A DNA stretch of 64,000 nt. Source: Tuberibacillus sp. Marseille-P3662 (GTDB lineage: Bacteria; Bacillota; Bacilli; Bacillales; Sporolactobacillaceae). Numbering within the stretch: the stretch's first letter is position 1; every line of letters begins with the position of its first letter. The notes under the pieces were generated by a model. It was not told the DNA's origin, made no database searches, and saw only the letters and a program-made list of their open reading frames with translations. The translations under genes were made by a program, and so were the position numbers. Shown one piece after another: positions 52,054 to 60,284 of this stretch. The stretch lies in NCBI RefSeq assembly GCF_900178005.1, contig NZ_FXBS01000006.1:186001-250000 (forward strand), written 5' to 3'.

Positions 52054-52860
52054 TTAGAGCGGTAAGTCACGACTGCGAAAGGTCAAAATGGCGATTACAT
52101 ACAAGAAGGCACCACCGACGAATAATCCGGCGCTAATGGCCATAACGTGTGCACTCCCATAGATGATGTCTTGTGGCTGATAAAGGGAAAAGATTGAGAT
52201 GTGCTTCATCCAAGCTAGACCATCACTCATTTTACCGACCATATTTAAAATGTAGAAGAGTAAGGTGACAGTTGTTGAACAGCTGAGTGCACGCTTTTCA
52301 TCGTTAAATAAGCAAGAAAAAAAGAAAGTATAGCCGCTAATGACGAAAAACAATAGCAGACCAATCACGTTCATTTGAATGTATCGTGCAACATGCAAAT
52401 CAGGTTGGTTGATGAATATGGCTACCCCAAGTAAACCGCCACCTATTGCAAACAAGATAATCAAGACTAAGCCTGTGATCAATTGCGTCATTTGGGTAAT
52501 AGCGATTTTTACTCTTGAATTCGGTGTTGACAGTAAATAGGCCATGGATCCGCGATCAACCAATCGGGCGATGAGTTTGGTGCCAGTCACAATGCTAAAA
52601 ATCGCAAGAATAATAATAAACAGCAGGCCATAGAATTCATTGGCAATAAAGGCTCCCAAAGAGTTGAAACTCGCTGAGACATTAAAAGCTTTAAGCATTC
52701 CTTCAGGCATTTGCTTCATGATATCTTGAATACCTTTAGTATCGGCCATGGATGGATAAATCCAGATGACCAGCCAAAGGTACAACATCGTCCCGAAAGC
52801 ATAGCTGAAAATGGACTTGGCGTTGGCTTTGAACATCGTCTTGAATAACGCTGCATTCAT
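52054..52860 (-). CDS. ABC-2 type transporter permease
   Basis: 268 residues with six membrane spans. FANEFYGLLFIIILAIFSIVTGTKLIARLVDRGSMAYLLSTP is the typical start of the second helix and coupling region of ABC-2 exporters. The start overlaps the ATPase gene by 4 bp (ATGA) after AAGGAGGCGTTCCAATC. Together they form a two-gene exporter, probably for a drug or peptide, controlled by the divergent TetR regulator. Confidence 0.87.
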   Translation of the reverse strand: MNAALFKTMFKANAKSIFSYAFGTMLYLWLVIWIYPSMADTKGIQDIMKQMPEGMLKAFNVSASFNSLGAFIANEFYGLLFIIILAIFSIVTGTKLIARLVDRGSMAYLLSTPNSRVKIAITQMTQLITGLVLIILFAIGGGLLGVAIFINQPDLHVARYIQMNVIGLLLFFVISGYTFFFSCLFNDEKRALSCSTTVTLLFYILNMVGKMSDGLAWMKHISIFSLYQPQDIIYGSAHVMAISAGLFVGGAFLYVIAILTFRSRDLPL

Positions 52861-53747
52861 GATTGGAACGCCTCCTTACGGTCATAATAGTTCATGAACA
52901 GATCTTCAAGCTCTTGTTCATGGATGGAAATATTGGAGACATCACAATGGTGCAAGGTATCAATGAACAATGGGTAGTTGCCTTGAATTTCAATTTGGAC
53001 GGTGTCATCGCTTGTTAATCTCGCGTCTAAATTTGATGAAAGGATCGTATTAATATCTTCCTGTGATCGGACAGTGACCTCAAATACTTTTCGCTGTTCT
53101 GACCTTAGATGATGAATATCTTTGACAGTCACCATTCGGCCCTCTTTGATAATACCAACACGGTCACTGGTACGTTCGATCTCCGTAAAACTGTGAGAAC
53201 TCATTAAAATTGTTTTGCCTCGTGCTTTCTCCTCACTAATCAAATCAATAAATACCTTTTGCATTAAAGGATCAAGCCCAGATGTCGGTTCGTCCAGGAT
53301 TAAAACTTTAGGATCATGCATAAAGGCAGTCACAAGCCCCACTTTTTGCTTCATTCCTTTGGACATTTTATGAATCGGTGTATGAACGTCAAATTGAAAC
53401 CGTTCGATTAATTCATCCCTGCGCTGTTGATGTTTGATTTTGCGCATTCCCTCTATCAATTGAATGAATTCGTCACCTTTCATCCCTTCAATAAATGCGA
53501 TTTCACCTGGAAGATAGCCGACGTTCTTTTGAATATCGGCAGCTTGATGCCAACAATCCATGCCTGTGATTGAAGCACTGCCTTCTTGTGGTCTCATAAA
53601 TCCAAGTAGGTGACGAATCGTTGTTGATTTTCCCGCACCATTCGGACCGAGATAACCAAATACTTCGCCTTCTTTGACGTTAAAACTAACGTCAAAAATA
53701 CCTTTGTCAGGAGTGAAGGCGTTTGTTAGATGGTTAACGTTAATCAT
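52857..53747 (-). CDS. ABC exporter ATP-binding protein
   Basis: 296 residues. Walker A GPNGAGKST, signature MSKGMKQKVGLV, Walker B VLILDEPTSGLDP and switch His in SSHSFTEIERT are complete; a C-terminal domain of about 80 residues follows as in drug-type (CcmA/DrrA-like) ATPases. Start after GGGAGGTCATTTCA. First gene of the exporter pair, divergent from tetR across 161 bp. Confidence 0.93.
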   Translation of the reverse strand: MINVNHLTNAFTPDKGIFDVSFNVKEGEVFGYLGPNGAGKSTTIRHLLGFMRPQEGSASITGMDCWHQAADIQKNVGYLPGEIAFIEGMKGDEFIQLIEGMRKIKHQQRRDELIERFQFDVHTPIHKMSKGMKQKVGLVTAFMHDPKVLILDEPTSGLDPLMQKVFIDLISEEKARGKTILMSSHSFTEIERTSDRVGIIKEGRMVTVKDIHHLRSEQRKVFEVTVRSQEDINTILSSNLDARLTSDDTVQIEIQGNYPLFIDTLHHCDVSNISIHEQELEDLFMNYYDRKEAFQS

Positions 53748-53775
53748 TGAAATGACCTCCCATCATGCTGAAAGA

Positions 53776-53805
53776 ATTGAAATTTACAACGATGTATATT
53801 TCAAT
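53776..53805. promoter_or_regulatory. Candidate TetR operator between exporter and regulator genes
   Basis: TTGAAATTTACA and TGTATATTTCAA are separated by ACGA and are reverse complements at 11 of 12 positions; the outer A and T extend the dyad. It is in the divergent promoter region, the usual place for a TetR-family operator. Confidence 0.6.
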
Positions 53806-53908
53806 TTTTACTATAGGTGCATTTAGGTGTTAAGTCAATATATTTCTGAAACATTTTATTGTTAAAATTTCATTTTTGGTGCTAAGCTATTATTGAGGTG
53901 AGAAGAGC

Positions 53909-54511
53909 ATGAGCGGGTTTGAACGGTTGAAAAGACAAAAACAACAAGCGATTCGCAATGCGGCCTTCAGTTTATTTTCTCAAATGGGTATTAAGGACGC
54001 TAAAATCAGTGATATTGCCAAACAGGCAGGCGTTTCACAAGTGACGATTTATAACCATTTTGAGTCAAAAGAAGGTTTACTTCGTGATGTGATTAAGCAT
54101 TATATGGAGCATCAACTGAATAAATATAGGCACATATTGGATGACCAAACAGTTGATTTTATGGAGAAGGTTAGAAAAATCATGTTTGATAAAAGTCAAA
54201 ATTACCGGTTTTTCAATCGTGAGATGTTAGAACAAGTCCTTGTGAAAGACGAAGCGCTTCGTGTCTACATTGAGGATTTTTATCAAAAACGGTCGTTGCC
54301 CTTTATGATGGATTTGATTGAGGAAGGTAAGCAAGAAGGAAAAGTCAGAGCGGATCTCTCCGTAGAGGCTGTGCAATTTTATATTAATATGTTTCAGGAA
54401 CATATGGAGCGGCACTCTGACTTATTGACTGAGCATAACCAAACATTCGCGGATGATCTCATGCACATGTTCTTTTATGGATTAATTAGCAATCATACAT
54501 CATGTGAATGA
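53909..54511 (+). CDS. TetR/AcrR-family regulator
   Basis: 200 residues. The N-terminal HTH (FSQMGIKDAKISDIAKQAGVSQVTIYNHFESKEGLL, about residues 20-55) is a clear TetR_N domain; the helical C-terminal part is the ligand domain. It probably represses the divergent ABC exporter, and possibly itself, through the 28-bp dyad at 53776-53805. ATG seven bases after GAGGTGAG. Its last 12 bp overlap the end of a convergent gene. Confidence 0.92.
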   Translation: MSGFERLKRQKQQAIRNAAFSLFSQMGIKDAKISDIAKQAGVSQVTIYNHFESKEGLLRDVIKHYMEHQLNKYRHILDDQTVDFMEKVRKIMFDKSQNYRFFNREMLEQVLVKDEALRVYIEDFYQKRSLPFMMDLIEEGKQEGKVRADLSVEAVQFYINMFQEHMERHSDLLTEHNQTFADDLMHMFFYGLISNHTSCE

Positions 54512-55015
54512 TTCAAGTGTATGCAAGGTTTGATGCGATAACTGTATAAGACCCGGTATATCCATAATGAAGGATTCATCGATGTCATCCGGCAGATGAA
54601 TCCGTATTGTATTGGTGTAGGATGGGTCTGGTTGACTATATGTATATGAAATGTCTTGACTGATTTGTGCTTTATAATGACGCCATAATTTGTTCATCTG
54701 AAAGCGAAGCGTCGAACATTGCGATTCAATGTCCGTCACGGGTAGAATAAATGCCAAATTAAGCTGACATCCTAGCGCCTGATCATTGTTTTCTAAGACT
54801 TCACCTGTCCAAGACGCTTCTGGATTAGTTAAATGGATGGTTCCGCTGACGGTGCTGCCGACGTTTTGAAAGGTCAGCGAATAATGACGCGATAGGTGGG
54901 CAAGATCGACCTGATCATGTCGATCAGTAATTTGAAAGCCGCCTTCAAGATCGTATTCATAAACGGCACCTTCAAGGACCGTTTTTAAGTTATCGAAAAC
55001 AGTTGGATCAAACAT
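54500..55015 (-). CDS. Hypothetical protein, beta-rich, unknown
   Basis: 171 residues without signal or membrane segment. VYEYDLEGGFQITDRHD, HYSLTFQNVGSTVSGTIHLTNPEASWTGE and LNLAFILPVTDIESQCSTL suggest a beta-sandwich or barrel followed by helices. Not recognised. ATG after AAAGGAGCATCCCC. It follows a 47-codon gene on the same strand at 48 bp, past a long hairpin. Confidence 0.75.
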   Translation of the reverse strand: MFDPTVFDNLKTVLEGAVYEYDLEGGFQITDRHDQVDLAHLSRHYSLTFQNVGSTVSGTIHLTNPEASWTGEVLENNDQALGCQLNLAFILPVTDIESQCSTLRFQMNKLWRHYKAQISQDISYTYSQPDPSYTNTIRIHLPDDIDESFIMDIPGLIQLSHQTLHTLESFT

Positions 55016-55035
55016 GGGGATGCTCCTTTGATGAG

Positions 55036-55074
55036 AGCTAAGGTTATGGCGGGGGCCATAACCTTAGCTTTTTG
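55036..55074 (+). terminator. Long perfect hairpin with plus-strand T-tail
   Basis: AGCTAAGGTTATGG (55036-55049) pairs exactly with CCATAACCTTAGCT (55056-55069), followed by TTTTGTATTTTT. The tail is on the plus strand, so it would end transcripts reading rightwards from tetR, antisense to the gene at 54500-55015. The right arm contains the stop codon of the minus-strand small gene. Confidence 0.8.
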
Positions 55075-55207
55075 TATTTTTCTTTTTGGCACGCTCTTCA
55101 AGTTCGGAATGGGGTCTTTGATCAGCAACGTCCTCGGATAAACCTTGTTTGTTAACGGCAGATGCTGTTTTCCCCTTATGCGCGCGATATTCCTTTTTAC
55201 TATCCAA
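55064..55207 (-). CDS. 47-residue hydrophilic small protein
   Basis: Found by eye: TTG start seven bases after GGAGGTG. The product (MDSKKEYRAHKGKTASAV, then NKQGLSEDVADQRPHSEL and EERAKKKNTKS) is highly charged and without hydrophobic core, recalling small spore or YfhD-like proteins of bacilli. The family is not certain. It may be co-transcribed with 54500-55015. Confidence 0.65.
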   Translation of the reverse strand: MDSKKEYRAHKGKTASAVNKQGLSEDVADQRPHSELEERAKKKNTKS

Positions 55208-55398
55208 TTAGAACACCTCCATAACTTAGTGTTCCAAAAGGACCCATTGTTTATCATCTAGTGTAAAGCTTTTTATATTAAAGGACAACGGATCTCTTGA
55301 TATATTTTCATGGCATCATGTCAAACTAGAAGTTTGGAAAGGATACCGAAAGTGAATTATAATATAAAAAGTAAACCATAATGAAGGGATGAAGCTTT

Positions 55399-55584
55399 AT
55401 GGAAAAACAGATTGGGATTTCCGATCACAAATTAGAAGAACTGATTGATAAACATATTCTTATGTCAGGCGGGGCGATTGATGTAAGCCGGTTACGGGAA
55501 GGGATTGAGGCGATTATTCGTGAAAATAACCGGGCTCTAATGGAAGATATTAAGGCATTGATGAAAGAGAATGATCATGACTAA
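55399..55584 (+). CDS. 61-residue hypothetical protein
   Basis: ATG after AAGGGATGAAGCTTT. Helical and acidic: HKLEELIDKHILMSGGAIDVSRL and GIEAIIRENNRALMEDIKALMKEN. No recognised family. The terminator-like AGGCATCCACC/GGTGAATGCCT stem follows the stop at 55597-55628. Confidence 0.7.
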   Translation: MEKQIGISDHKLEELIDKHILMSGGAIDVSRLREGIEAIIRENNRALMEDIKALMKENDHD

Positions 55585-55638
55585 TTTTTCCAAAAGAAAG
55601 GCATCCACCCATCTTTAGGTGAATGCCTTTTCGCTATT

Positions 55639-55824
55639 TTAGTTTGAATCAATTTCAGGTAAAACTCGTGTTTCCTTTGTCATTTTAGATTGGCACAGAG
55701 GACAAGCGGGTTCACTTTCAAAAGAAAATTGATCGCGCATCCACCCGGAACAATCGTCACTGGTGCAAGACCACACCGCCGTTTCAACTTCAGGTGTTGG
55801 CTCTTTTTTCTGATTAAAGGCCAT
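55639..55824 (-). CDS. YdjO-type zinc-ribbon cold-inducible protein
   Basis: 61 residues. WSCTSDDCSGWMRDQFSFE and PACPLCQSKM give two Cys pairs of a zinc ribbon, in the same order and spacing as B. subtilis YdjO. Start ATG after AAAGGGGGTATACG. Small, cytosolic, function unknown apart from reported cold induction of the family. Confidence 0.88.
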   Translation of the reverse strand: MAFNQKKEPTPEVETAVWSCTSDDCSGWMRDQFSFESEPACPLCQSKMTKETRVLPEIDSN

Positions 55825-55970
55825 CGTATACCCCCTTTGTTGTTAACCGATATTAACCAAATTATGCCAAATCATGTTGTTTAATATTTCAATTATAACA
55901 AAAATATAAGAAATATGCTATTTGTATGTTTGGACAGAGCTTTTCCACAATTTTTCCTTTTACTCTCCCA

Positions 55971-55990
55971 AAGGCAAGCGCTTTCCTTTA
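55971..55990. promoter_or_regulatory. Palindrome with cre-like core
   Basis: AAAGGCAAGCGCTTTCCTTT is nearly a perfect 20-bp dyad with the AAGCGCTT core of cre sites, 35 bp before the FAA-hydrolase gene. The outer TG/CA of cre are missing, so it may bind another regulator. Confidence 0.35.
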
Positions 55991-56024
55991 TAATATAAGA
56001 AAAGGCTAAAATTGAAGGGATTGA

Positions 56025-56786
56025 ATGCGGATGCGTTATTGTCGTTTTCAAGTTGGTGAAGAAGTTAAGTATGGGATGGTTGATGTTAATAAAGTGATCG
56101 AACTCGTCGGGCCATATTACCAAGAAACATCAGCGCCGACTGAGAATATTTATGAATTAGAAGATGTAACCTTGTTATCGCCGGTCACGCCGAAACAGGT
56201 GGTTGCTATTGGTCTCAACTATGTCGATCACGCCAAAGAACAAGGAAAGGCTATCCCAGATGAACCGATGATGTTCATGGTATCTCCTCATGCTGTGATC
56301 GGACCTGATGATACCATTCATCTAGCAAGAGAGGAGCATCGTATTGAATATGAGGCTGAATTAGCCATTGTCGTCGGGAAAAAGGCTTATCAGGTTTCAG
56401 AAGACGAAGCGTCGGACTACATATTCGGGTATACCATTGCAAATGATGTGTCTGACCGTCATTTGCAAAAACAAGATGGGCAGTTCACACGCGCGAAATC
56501 ATTTTCAACCTACAAACCGATGGGGCCGTTTGTCGCTACGGATCTAAAATATGACCGTCTGAAAGTGCAGCTGAAGCAAAACGGTACTTTAAAGCAAGAT
56601 GGTAATACGAGAGACTTCATTCATTCTGTTGAAAGTGTGTTTGCTGCTGTTACAGACGTCATGACCTTGGAACCTGGGGACGTTATCATCACAGGTACAC
56701 CGGCTGGGGTGGGGCCGCTTGAACACGGAGACCATCTTCAAATTTCGATCGAAGGGATTGGGACATTGGATAATCAAGTTGAATAA
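56025..56786 (+). CDS. Fumarylacetoacetate hydrolase family protein
   Basis: 253 residues, the single-domain length of the bacterial FAH family. GLNYVDHAKEQGK, the metal triad segment EYEAELAIVVGK, GYTIANDVSDRHLQ and ITGTPAGVGPL are conserved. Members hydrolyse or decarboxylate acyl pyruvates and 2-oxo acids with Mg or Mn; the specific substrate is unknown. The first of two ATGs is five to six bases after GAAGGGA. Monocistronic. Confidence 0.9.
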   Translation: MRMRYCRFQVGEEVKYGMVDVNKVIELVGPYYQETSAPTENIYELEDVTLLSPVTPKQVVAIGLNYVDHAKEQGKAIPDEPMMFMVSPHAVIGPDDTIHLAREEHRIEYEAELAIVVGKKAYQVSEDEASDYIFGYTIANDVSDRHLQKQDGQFTRAKSFSTYKPMGPFVATDLKYDRLKVQLKQNGTLKQDGNTRDFIHSVESVFAAVTDVMTLEPGDVIITGTPAGVGPLEHGDHLQISIEGIGTLDNQVE

Positions 56787-56798
56787 TTGTTGTTTAAT

Positions 56799-56831
56799 TG
56801 GGCTTCTCCTGACATTGGAGAAGCCTTTTCT
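56799..56831 (+). terminator. Terminator of the FAH-family gene
   Basis: GGCTTCTCC pairs with GGAGAAGCC around TGACATT, followed by TTTTCTTG. The next 230 bp up to the glycine-betaine operon are A/T-rich promoter region without a recognisable gene. Confidence 0.88.
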
Positions 56832-57067
56832 TGTGTTAGGGGTGTAATGGAATTGAAAGAGCTTTATAAAAAATATTTAATATTGATTATATGTTTTAAA
56901 TAAACTATTTTAGTAGAATTCCCTGAAATCAAGTAACACAATGCTTATATTGTTATCTCATCATAATATATCGCTTGAAATCATACGAAATAGACTTTGA
57001 GTTATTTCAACAAATCTCGCAAAATTAGTACATGGATTTAAAATAATTTAAGAGGTGATGACAACAC

Positions 57068-58087
57068 ATGAAGAAATGGTTGCTTTTTTCTATAACAGCG
57101 ATGCTCATCTTCGCTGTGACAGCTTGTGGGAATTCGGAAGGAGCATCAAGCGAAGGTTCAGGTGACTCTGGCAGTAACAAACAGGTGACCTTAGATTTTG
57201 CTGATGCAGGATGGGACAGCATTCGATTACACAATGAAATTGCAGGGACCATCATTGAAGAAGGTTATGGGTATAAAACAAGTGTAACGCCAGGGAATAC
57301 CCCCGTTACCTTCCAGGGGTTAGTCAATGGTGATATCGATATCTATATGGAGGTATGGACCGGCAATATTAAAGAGGATTATCAAAAAGCGATAGACGAA
57401 GGCTCAGTTAAGAAAACGAGCGTTAATTTTGATGATAACACCCAAGGTCTTTATGTGCCGACTTATATGATTAAAGGTGACGAAAAACGCGGTATTGATC
57501 CTGTGGCTCCTGATTTAAAAACGGTCGAAGATTTAAAGAAATATCCTGATTTATTTAAAGGACCGTCCGGCAAGCCACGAATCGTCGGATCACCACCAGG
57601 ATGGGAAGTAGACAAAATCTTAGGGCAAAAAGTGAAGACATATGGATTGGATAAGCAATTTGAATATTTCCACCCGGGTTCACAAACGGCACTCACCACT
57701 TCCTTGTCCAAAGCCTATGAAGCCGGCGAACCATGGGTAGGGTATTATTGGACGCCGACATGGGTTATGGGGAAATATGATATGACGTTACTTAAAGAAG
57801 ACGAATACAGTGACGAGAAATGGAACAATGGCTATGCATGTGAATTTCCATCGAACCAAGTGGTTACGGCCGCTACTGATTCGTTGGAAGACAAAGCGCC
57901 GAAGGTTGTTGAGTTTTTAAATCATTATAAAACAAGTTCCTCCTTAACCAATGAAGGATTGCTCTATATGCAAAAAAATGATGCCGGTGCTGAAGAAGCT
58001 GCAAAATGGTGGCTCAAGCAGCATGAAGATCTATGGACAAAATGGGTACCAGAAGCTGTTGCTAAAAAAGTGAAAAAAGCATTGTGA
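57068..58087 (+). CDS. Glycine betaine ABC importer binding lipoprotein
   Basis: 339 residues. Lipobox VTACG (Cys about residue 20), Ser/Gly linker, then an OpuAC domain: LDFADAGWDSIRLHNEIAGTIIEEGYG, GDIDIYMEVWTGN and GYYWTPTWVMGKYDM with the aromatic cage residues. It is longer than the solitary OpuAC-like protein at 49758 and belongs to a different subgroup. It delivers betaine-type osmoprotectants to the permease and ATPase downstream. ATG after AAGAGGTGATGACAACAC. Confidence 0.9.
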   Translation: MKKWLLFSITAMLIFAVTACGNSEGASSEGSGDSGSNKQVTLDFADAGWDSIRLHNEIAGTIIEEGYGYKTSVTPGNTPVTFQGLVNGDIDIYMEVWTGNIKEDYQKAIDEGSVKKTSVNFDDNTQGLYVPTYMIKGDEKRGIDPVAPDLKTVEDLKKYPDLFKGPSGKPRIVGSPPGWEVDKILGQKVKTYGLDKQFEYFHPGSQTALTTSLSKAYEAGEPWVGYYWTPTWVMGKYDMTLLKEDEYSDEKWNNGYACEFPSNQVVTAATDSLEDKAPKVVEFLNHYKTSSSLTNEGLLYMQKNDAGAEEAAKWWLKQHEDLWTKWVPEAVAKKVKKAL

Positions 58088-58090
58088 TTC

Positions 58091-58119
58091 ATAGTTGGCC
58101 GGTTTCCACGGCCAACTAT
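58091..58119 (+). other. Intercistronic hairpin after the binding-protein gene
   Basis: ATAGTTGGCCG pairs with CGGCCAACTAT around GTTTCCA, with no real T-tail. As in the xylo-oligosaccharide operon, it may keep the binding-protein mRNA more abundant. Confidence 0.65.
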
Positions 58120-58144
58120 TTCCCAATTTTGTAAGGAGGTGCGG

Positions 58145-58171
58145 TTGCTTAGGCAACGCCAAAGATTATGA
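58145..58171 (+). promoter_or_regulatory. Translation-initiation region: 8-codon frame or hairpin spacer before the permease
   Basis: AAGGAGGT lies 28 bases before the permease ATG, too far for normal use. In between, a TTG opens an 8-codon frame whose TGA overlaps the permease ATG (TTATGATGG), allowing coupled translation. Alternatively GTTGC-TTAG-GCAAC folds and shortens the effective spacing. Either would set the permease level. Confidence 0.4.
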
Positions 58172-59016
58172 TGGACTTTCCAGCATCAATAGAATTTCAT
58201 GTCAAAGACTATGTTAATAACATTATAGAGTGGTTACAACAACATTTTGGCTGGCTATTTGACTTTATTACGATTGTTTTGATTCATTTAATGAACGGTA
58301 TCACCGAGGTTCTTACATGGTTGCCATGGTGGTTTTTTATCATTATTATATTTTCTTTAGGTTGGCGTTTTCGATCCTTGTTTGCCGGGATTCTTTATGC
58401 TCTGTTTTTATTTATAATTGGATTATTCGGTTATTGGGATTTAATGATGCTAACACTGGCCATTGTTTTAGCCTCCGTGTTTGTGTCATTAGTGATGGGT
58501 ATTCCTATCGGTATTATCATGACGTATAGCAGAAAGTTAGAAAGTTTTATGAAACCGATATTAGATGCTATGCAAACCATGCCACCTTTTGTCTATCTCA
58601 TTCCTGCTATTCTCTTCTTCAGTCTTGGTAAGGTTCCAGCTCTATTTGCGACGGTTATTTATGCCATTGCGCCAGTCATTCGGTTGACCAACCTAGCGAT
58701 TCGTAATGTACCAAAAGAAGTGGTTGAAGCCGGCGAATCATTCGGTTCTTCAAAGTGGCAATTGCTCAAAAAGGTGCAAATTCCGCAAGCCCTGCCAACC
58801 ATTATGGCTGGTGTTAACCAGACAACTATGATGGCATTGGCGATGGTTGTTATTTCGTCAATGGTCGGTGCCAAAGGTTTAGGAATGGAAGTGCTTATCT
58901 CCATTAACAGAATCAATGCTGGGCGTGGTTTTGAATCCGGAATTAGTATTGTCTTTCTGGCGATTATCATCGACCGTCTCACGCTGGCAGTCTCACAAAA
59001 CACTCGCAATAAATAA
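58168..59016 (+). CDS. Glycine betaine ABC importer permease (ProW/OpuAB type)
   Basis: 282 residues. Five to seven membrane spans; an N-terminal amphipathic part (VKDYVNNIIEWLQQHFGWLFDF) is usual for OpuAB. PPFVYLIPAILFFSLGKVPA and the EAA loop EVVEAGESFGSSKWQLLKKVQIPQALP dock on the ATPase; MVVISSMVGAKGLG is conserved. Two ATGs overlap; initiation looks coupled to a short upstream frame. 15 bp before the ATPase gene. Confidence 0.92.
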   Translation: MMDFPASIEFHVKDYVNNIIEWLQQHFGWLFDFITIVLIHLMNGITEVLTWLPWWFFIIIIFSLGWRFRSLFAGILYALFLFIIGLFGYWDLMMLTLAIVLASVFVSLVMGIPIGIIMTYSRKLESFMKPILDAMQTMPPFVYLIPAILFFSLGKVPALFATVIYAIAPVIRLTNLAIRNVPKEVVEAGESFGSSKWQLLKKVQIPQALPTIMAGVNQTTMMALAMVVISSMVGAKGLGMEVLISINRINAGRGFESGISIVFLAIIIDRLTLAVSQNTRNK

Positions 59017-59031
59017 GGAGCGCACATTGAT

Positions 59032-60207
59032 ATGACCAAGAAAATACGCGTTGATCAAGTGACGAAGATATTTGGTTCACACCCCAAACAGATCGTTCAG
59101 GAGTTAGACAATGGATTATCAAAGGACGAGATTTTGAATAAAACCGGACATACGGTTGGCGTTAATCAAGTGTCGTTTGATGTGGAGGAGGGAGAACTAT
59201 TTGTTATTATGGGGTTATCGGGTAGTGGGAAGTCAACACTAATCCGCTGTTTGAATCTATTAAACATCCCTACATCTGGCAAAATCTTTGTTGATGATGA
59301 ACCCATTACAGATTATAGCAAAAAGCAATTGAAAGCTTTTCGACAAGAAAAAATGGCGATGGTATTTCAACATTTTGGTTTATTTGATCATCGCACTGTT
59401 CGGGATAACGTTTCCTATGGATTGGAAGTTCGGGGTGTCCCGGTTGATCAACGGCAAAAAATAGCGGAGGATAGTCTGGAAACGGTTGGGCTGAAAGGTT
59501 GGTCAGATAAGTATCCGTCAGAACTAAGTGGCGGTATGCAACAACGCGTGGGTTTAGCGCGTGGCTTGGCCAATGATCCTGATATCCTACTCATGGATGA
59601 ACCGTTTAGTGCCTTGGACCCGCTCATTCGTCGAGACATGCAACTAGAACTATTGGATTTACAGGAAAAGCTACAAAAAACGATTGTATTTATTACGCAT
59701 GATGTGAATGAGGCTTTTAAAATTGGTGACCGTGTGGCTGTTATGAGAGATGGCCAAATTGAGCAAATTGATACACCTGAAAATATCCTCGCTAACCCAG
59801 CTAATGAATATATCGAAGCGTTTGTTAAAGATATTGATCGATCTAAAGTTTTACAAGCTGAACATGTCATGATTAAGCCTAACGCGCTTGTTTCCTTGAA
59901 AGATGGACTTAATGTCGCTATTAAAGAAATGAAAGATAACGGCCTTTCAAGCGTTTACGTTGTTGATAAACACAGGGTTTTACAGGGTATTGTAACCATT
60001 GATGATGCTTTAGAAGCGATGAAGCACCAACAGTCATTACAAGCGATTTTAAAATCGAACTTTGAGACAGCGGCGCCTAATGACGACGTTCAGAATCTCA
60101 TTGATTCAGCTACAAAGACATCTTATCCGATAGCGATTTTATCTGATAGCCGATTGATTGGAATTGTTCCTAGAATTAATGTGTTATCAAGTTTGGCGAC
60201 AGTATAA
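59032..60207 (+). CDS. Glycine betaine ABC importer ATPase with CBS domains (ProV/OpuAA type)
   Basis: 391 residues. Walker A GLSGSGKST, Q-loop VFQHFGLFDHRTV, signature LSGGMQQRVGLARGLA and Walker B ILLMDEPFSALDP are complete; the ProV-specific N-terminal IFGSHPKQIVQELDNG is present. Two C-terminal CBS motifs (about 285-391), which in OpuA sense ionic strength, follow. With the two preceding genes it makes an osmoprotectant importer. ATG after AAGGAGCGCACATTGAT. Confidence 0.93.
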   Translation: MTKKIRVDQVTKIFGSHPKQIVQELDNGLSKDEILNKTGHTVGVNQVSFDVEEGELFVIMGLSGSGKSTLIRCLNLLNIPTSGKIFVDDEPITDYSKKQLKAFRQEKMAMVFQHFGLFDHRTVRDNVSYGLEVRGVPVDQRQKIAEDSLETVGLKGWSDKYPSELSGGMQQRVGLARGLANDPDILLMDEPFSALDPLIRRDMQLELLDLQEKLQKTIVFITHDVNEAFKIGDRVAVMRDGQIEQIDTPENILANPANEYIEAFVKDIDRSKVLQAEHVMIKPNALVSLKDGLNVAIKEMKDNGLSSVYVVDKHRVLQGIVTIDDALEAMKHQQSLQAILKSNFETAAPNDDVQNLIDSATKTSYPIAILSDSRLIGIVPRINVLSSLATV

Positions 60208-60247
60208 TACGAGGTAAAGCATCCTATAAAATTATTGTTAAGCAGGT

Positions 60248-60284
60248 GTCTCAAAGTATCAGTCATACTTTGAGACACTTTTTT
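60248..60284 (+). terminator. Terminator of the glycine betaine operon
   Basis: GTCTCAAAGTA pairs with TACTTTGAGAC, followed by ACTTTTTTC. The hairpin overlaps the last codons of the convergent amidase gene. Confidence 0.92.
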
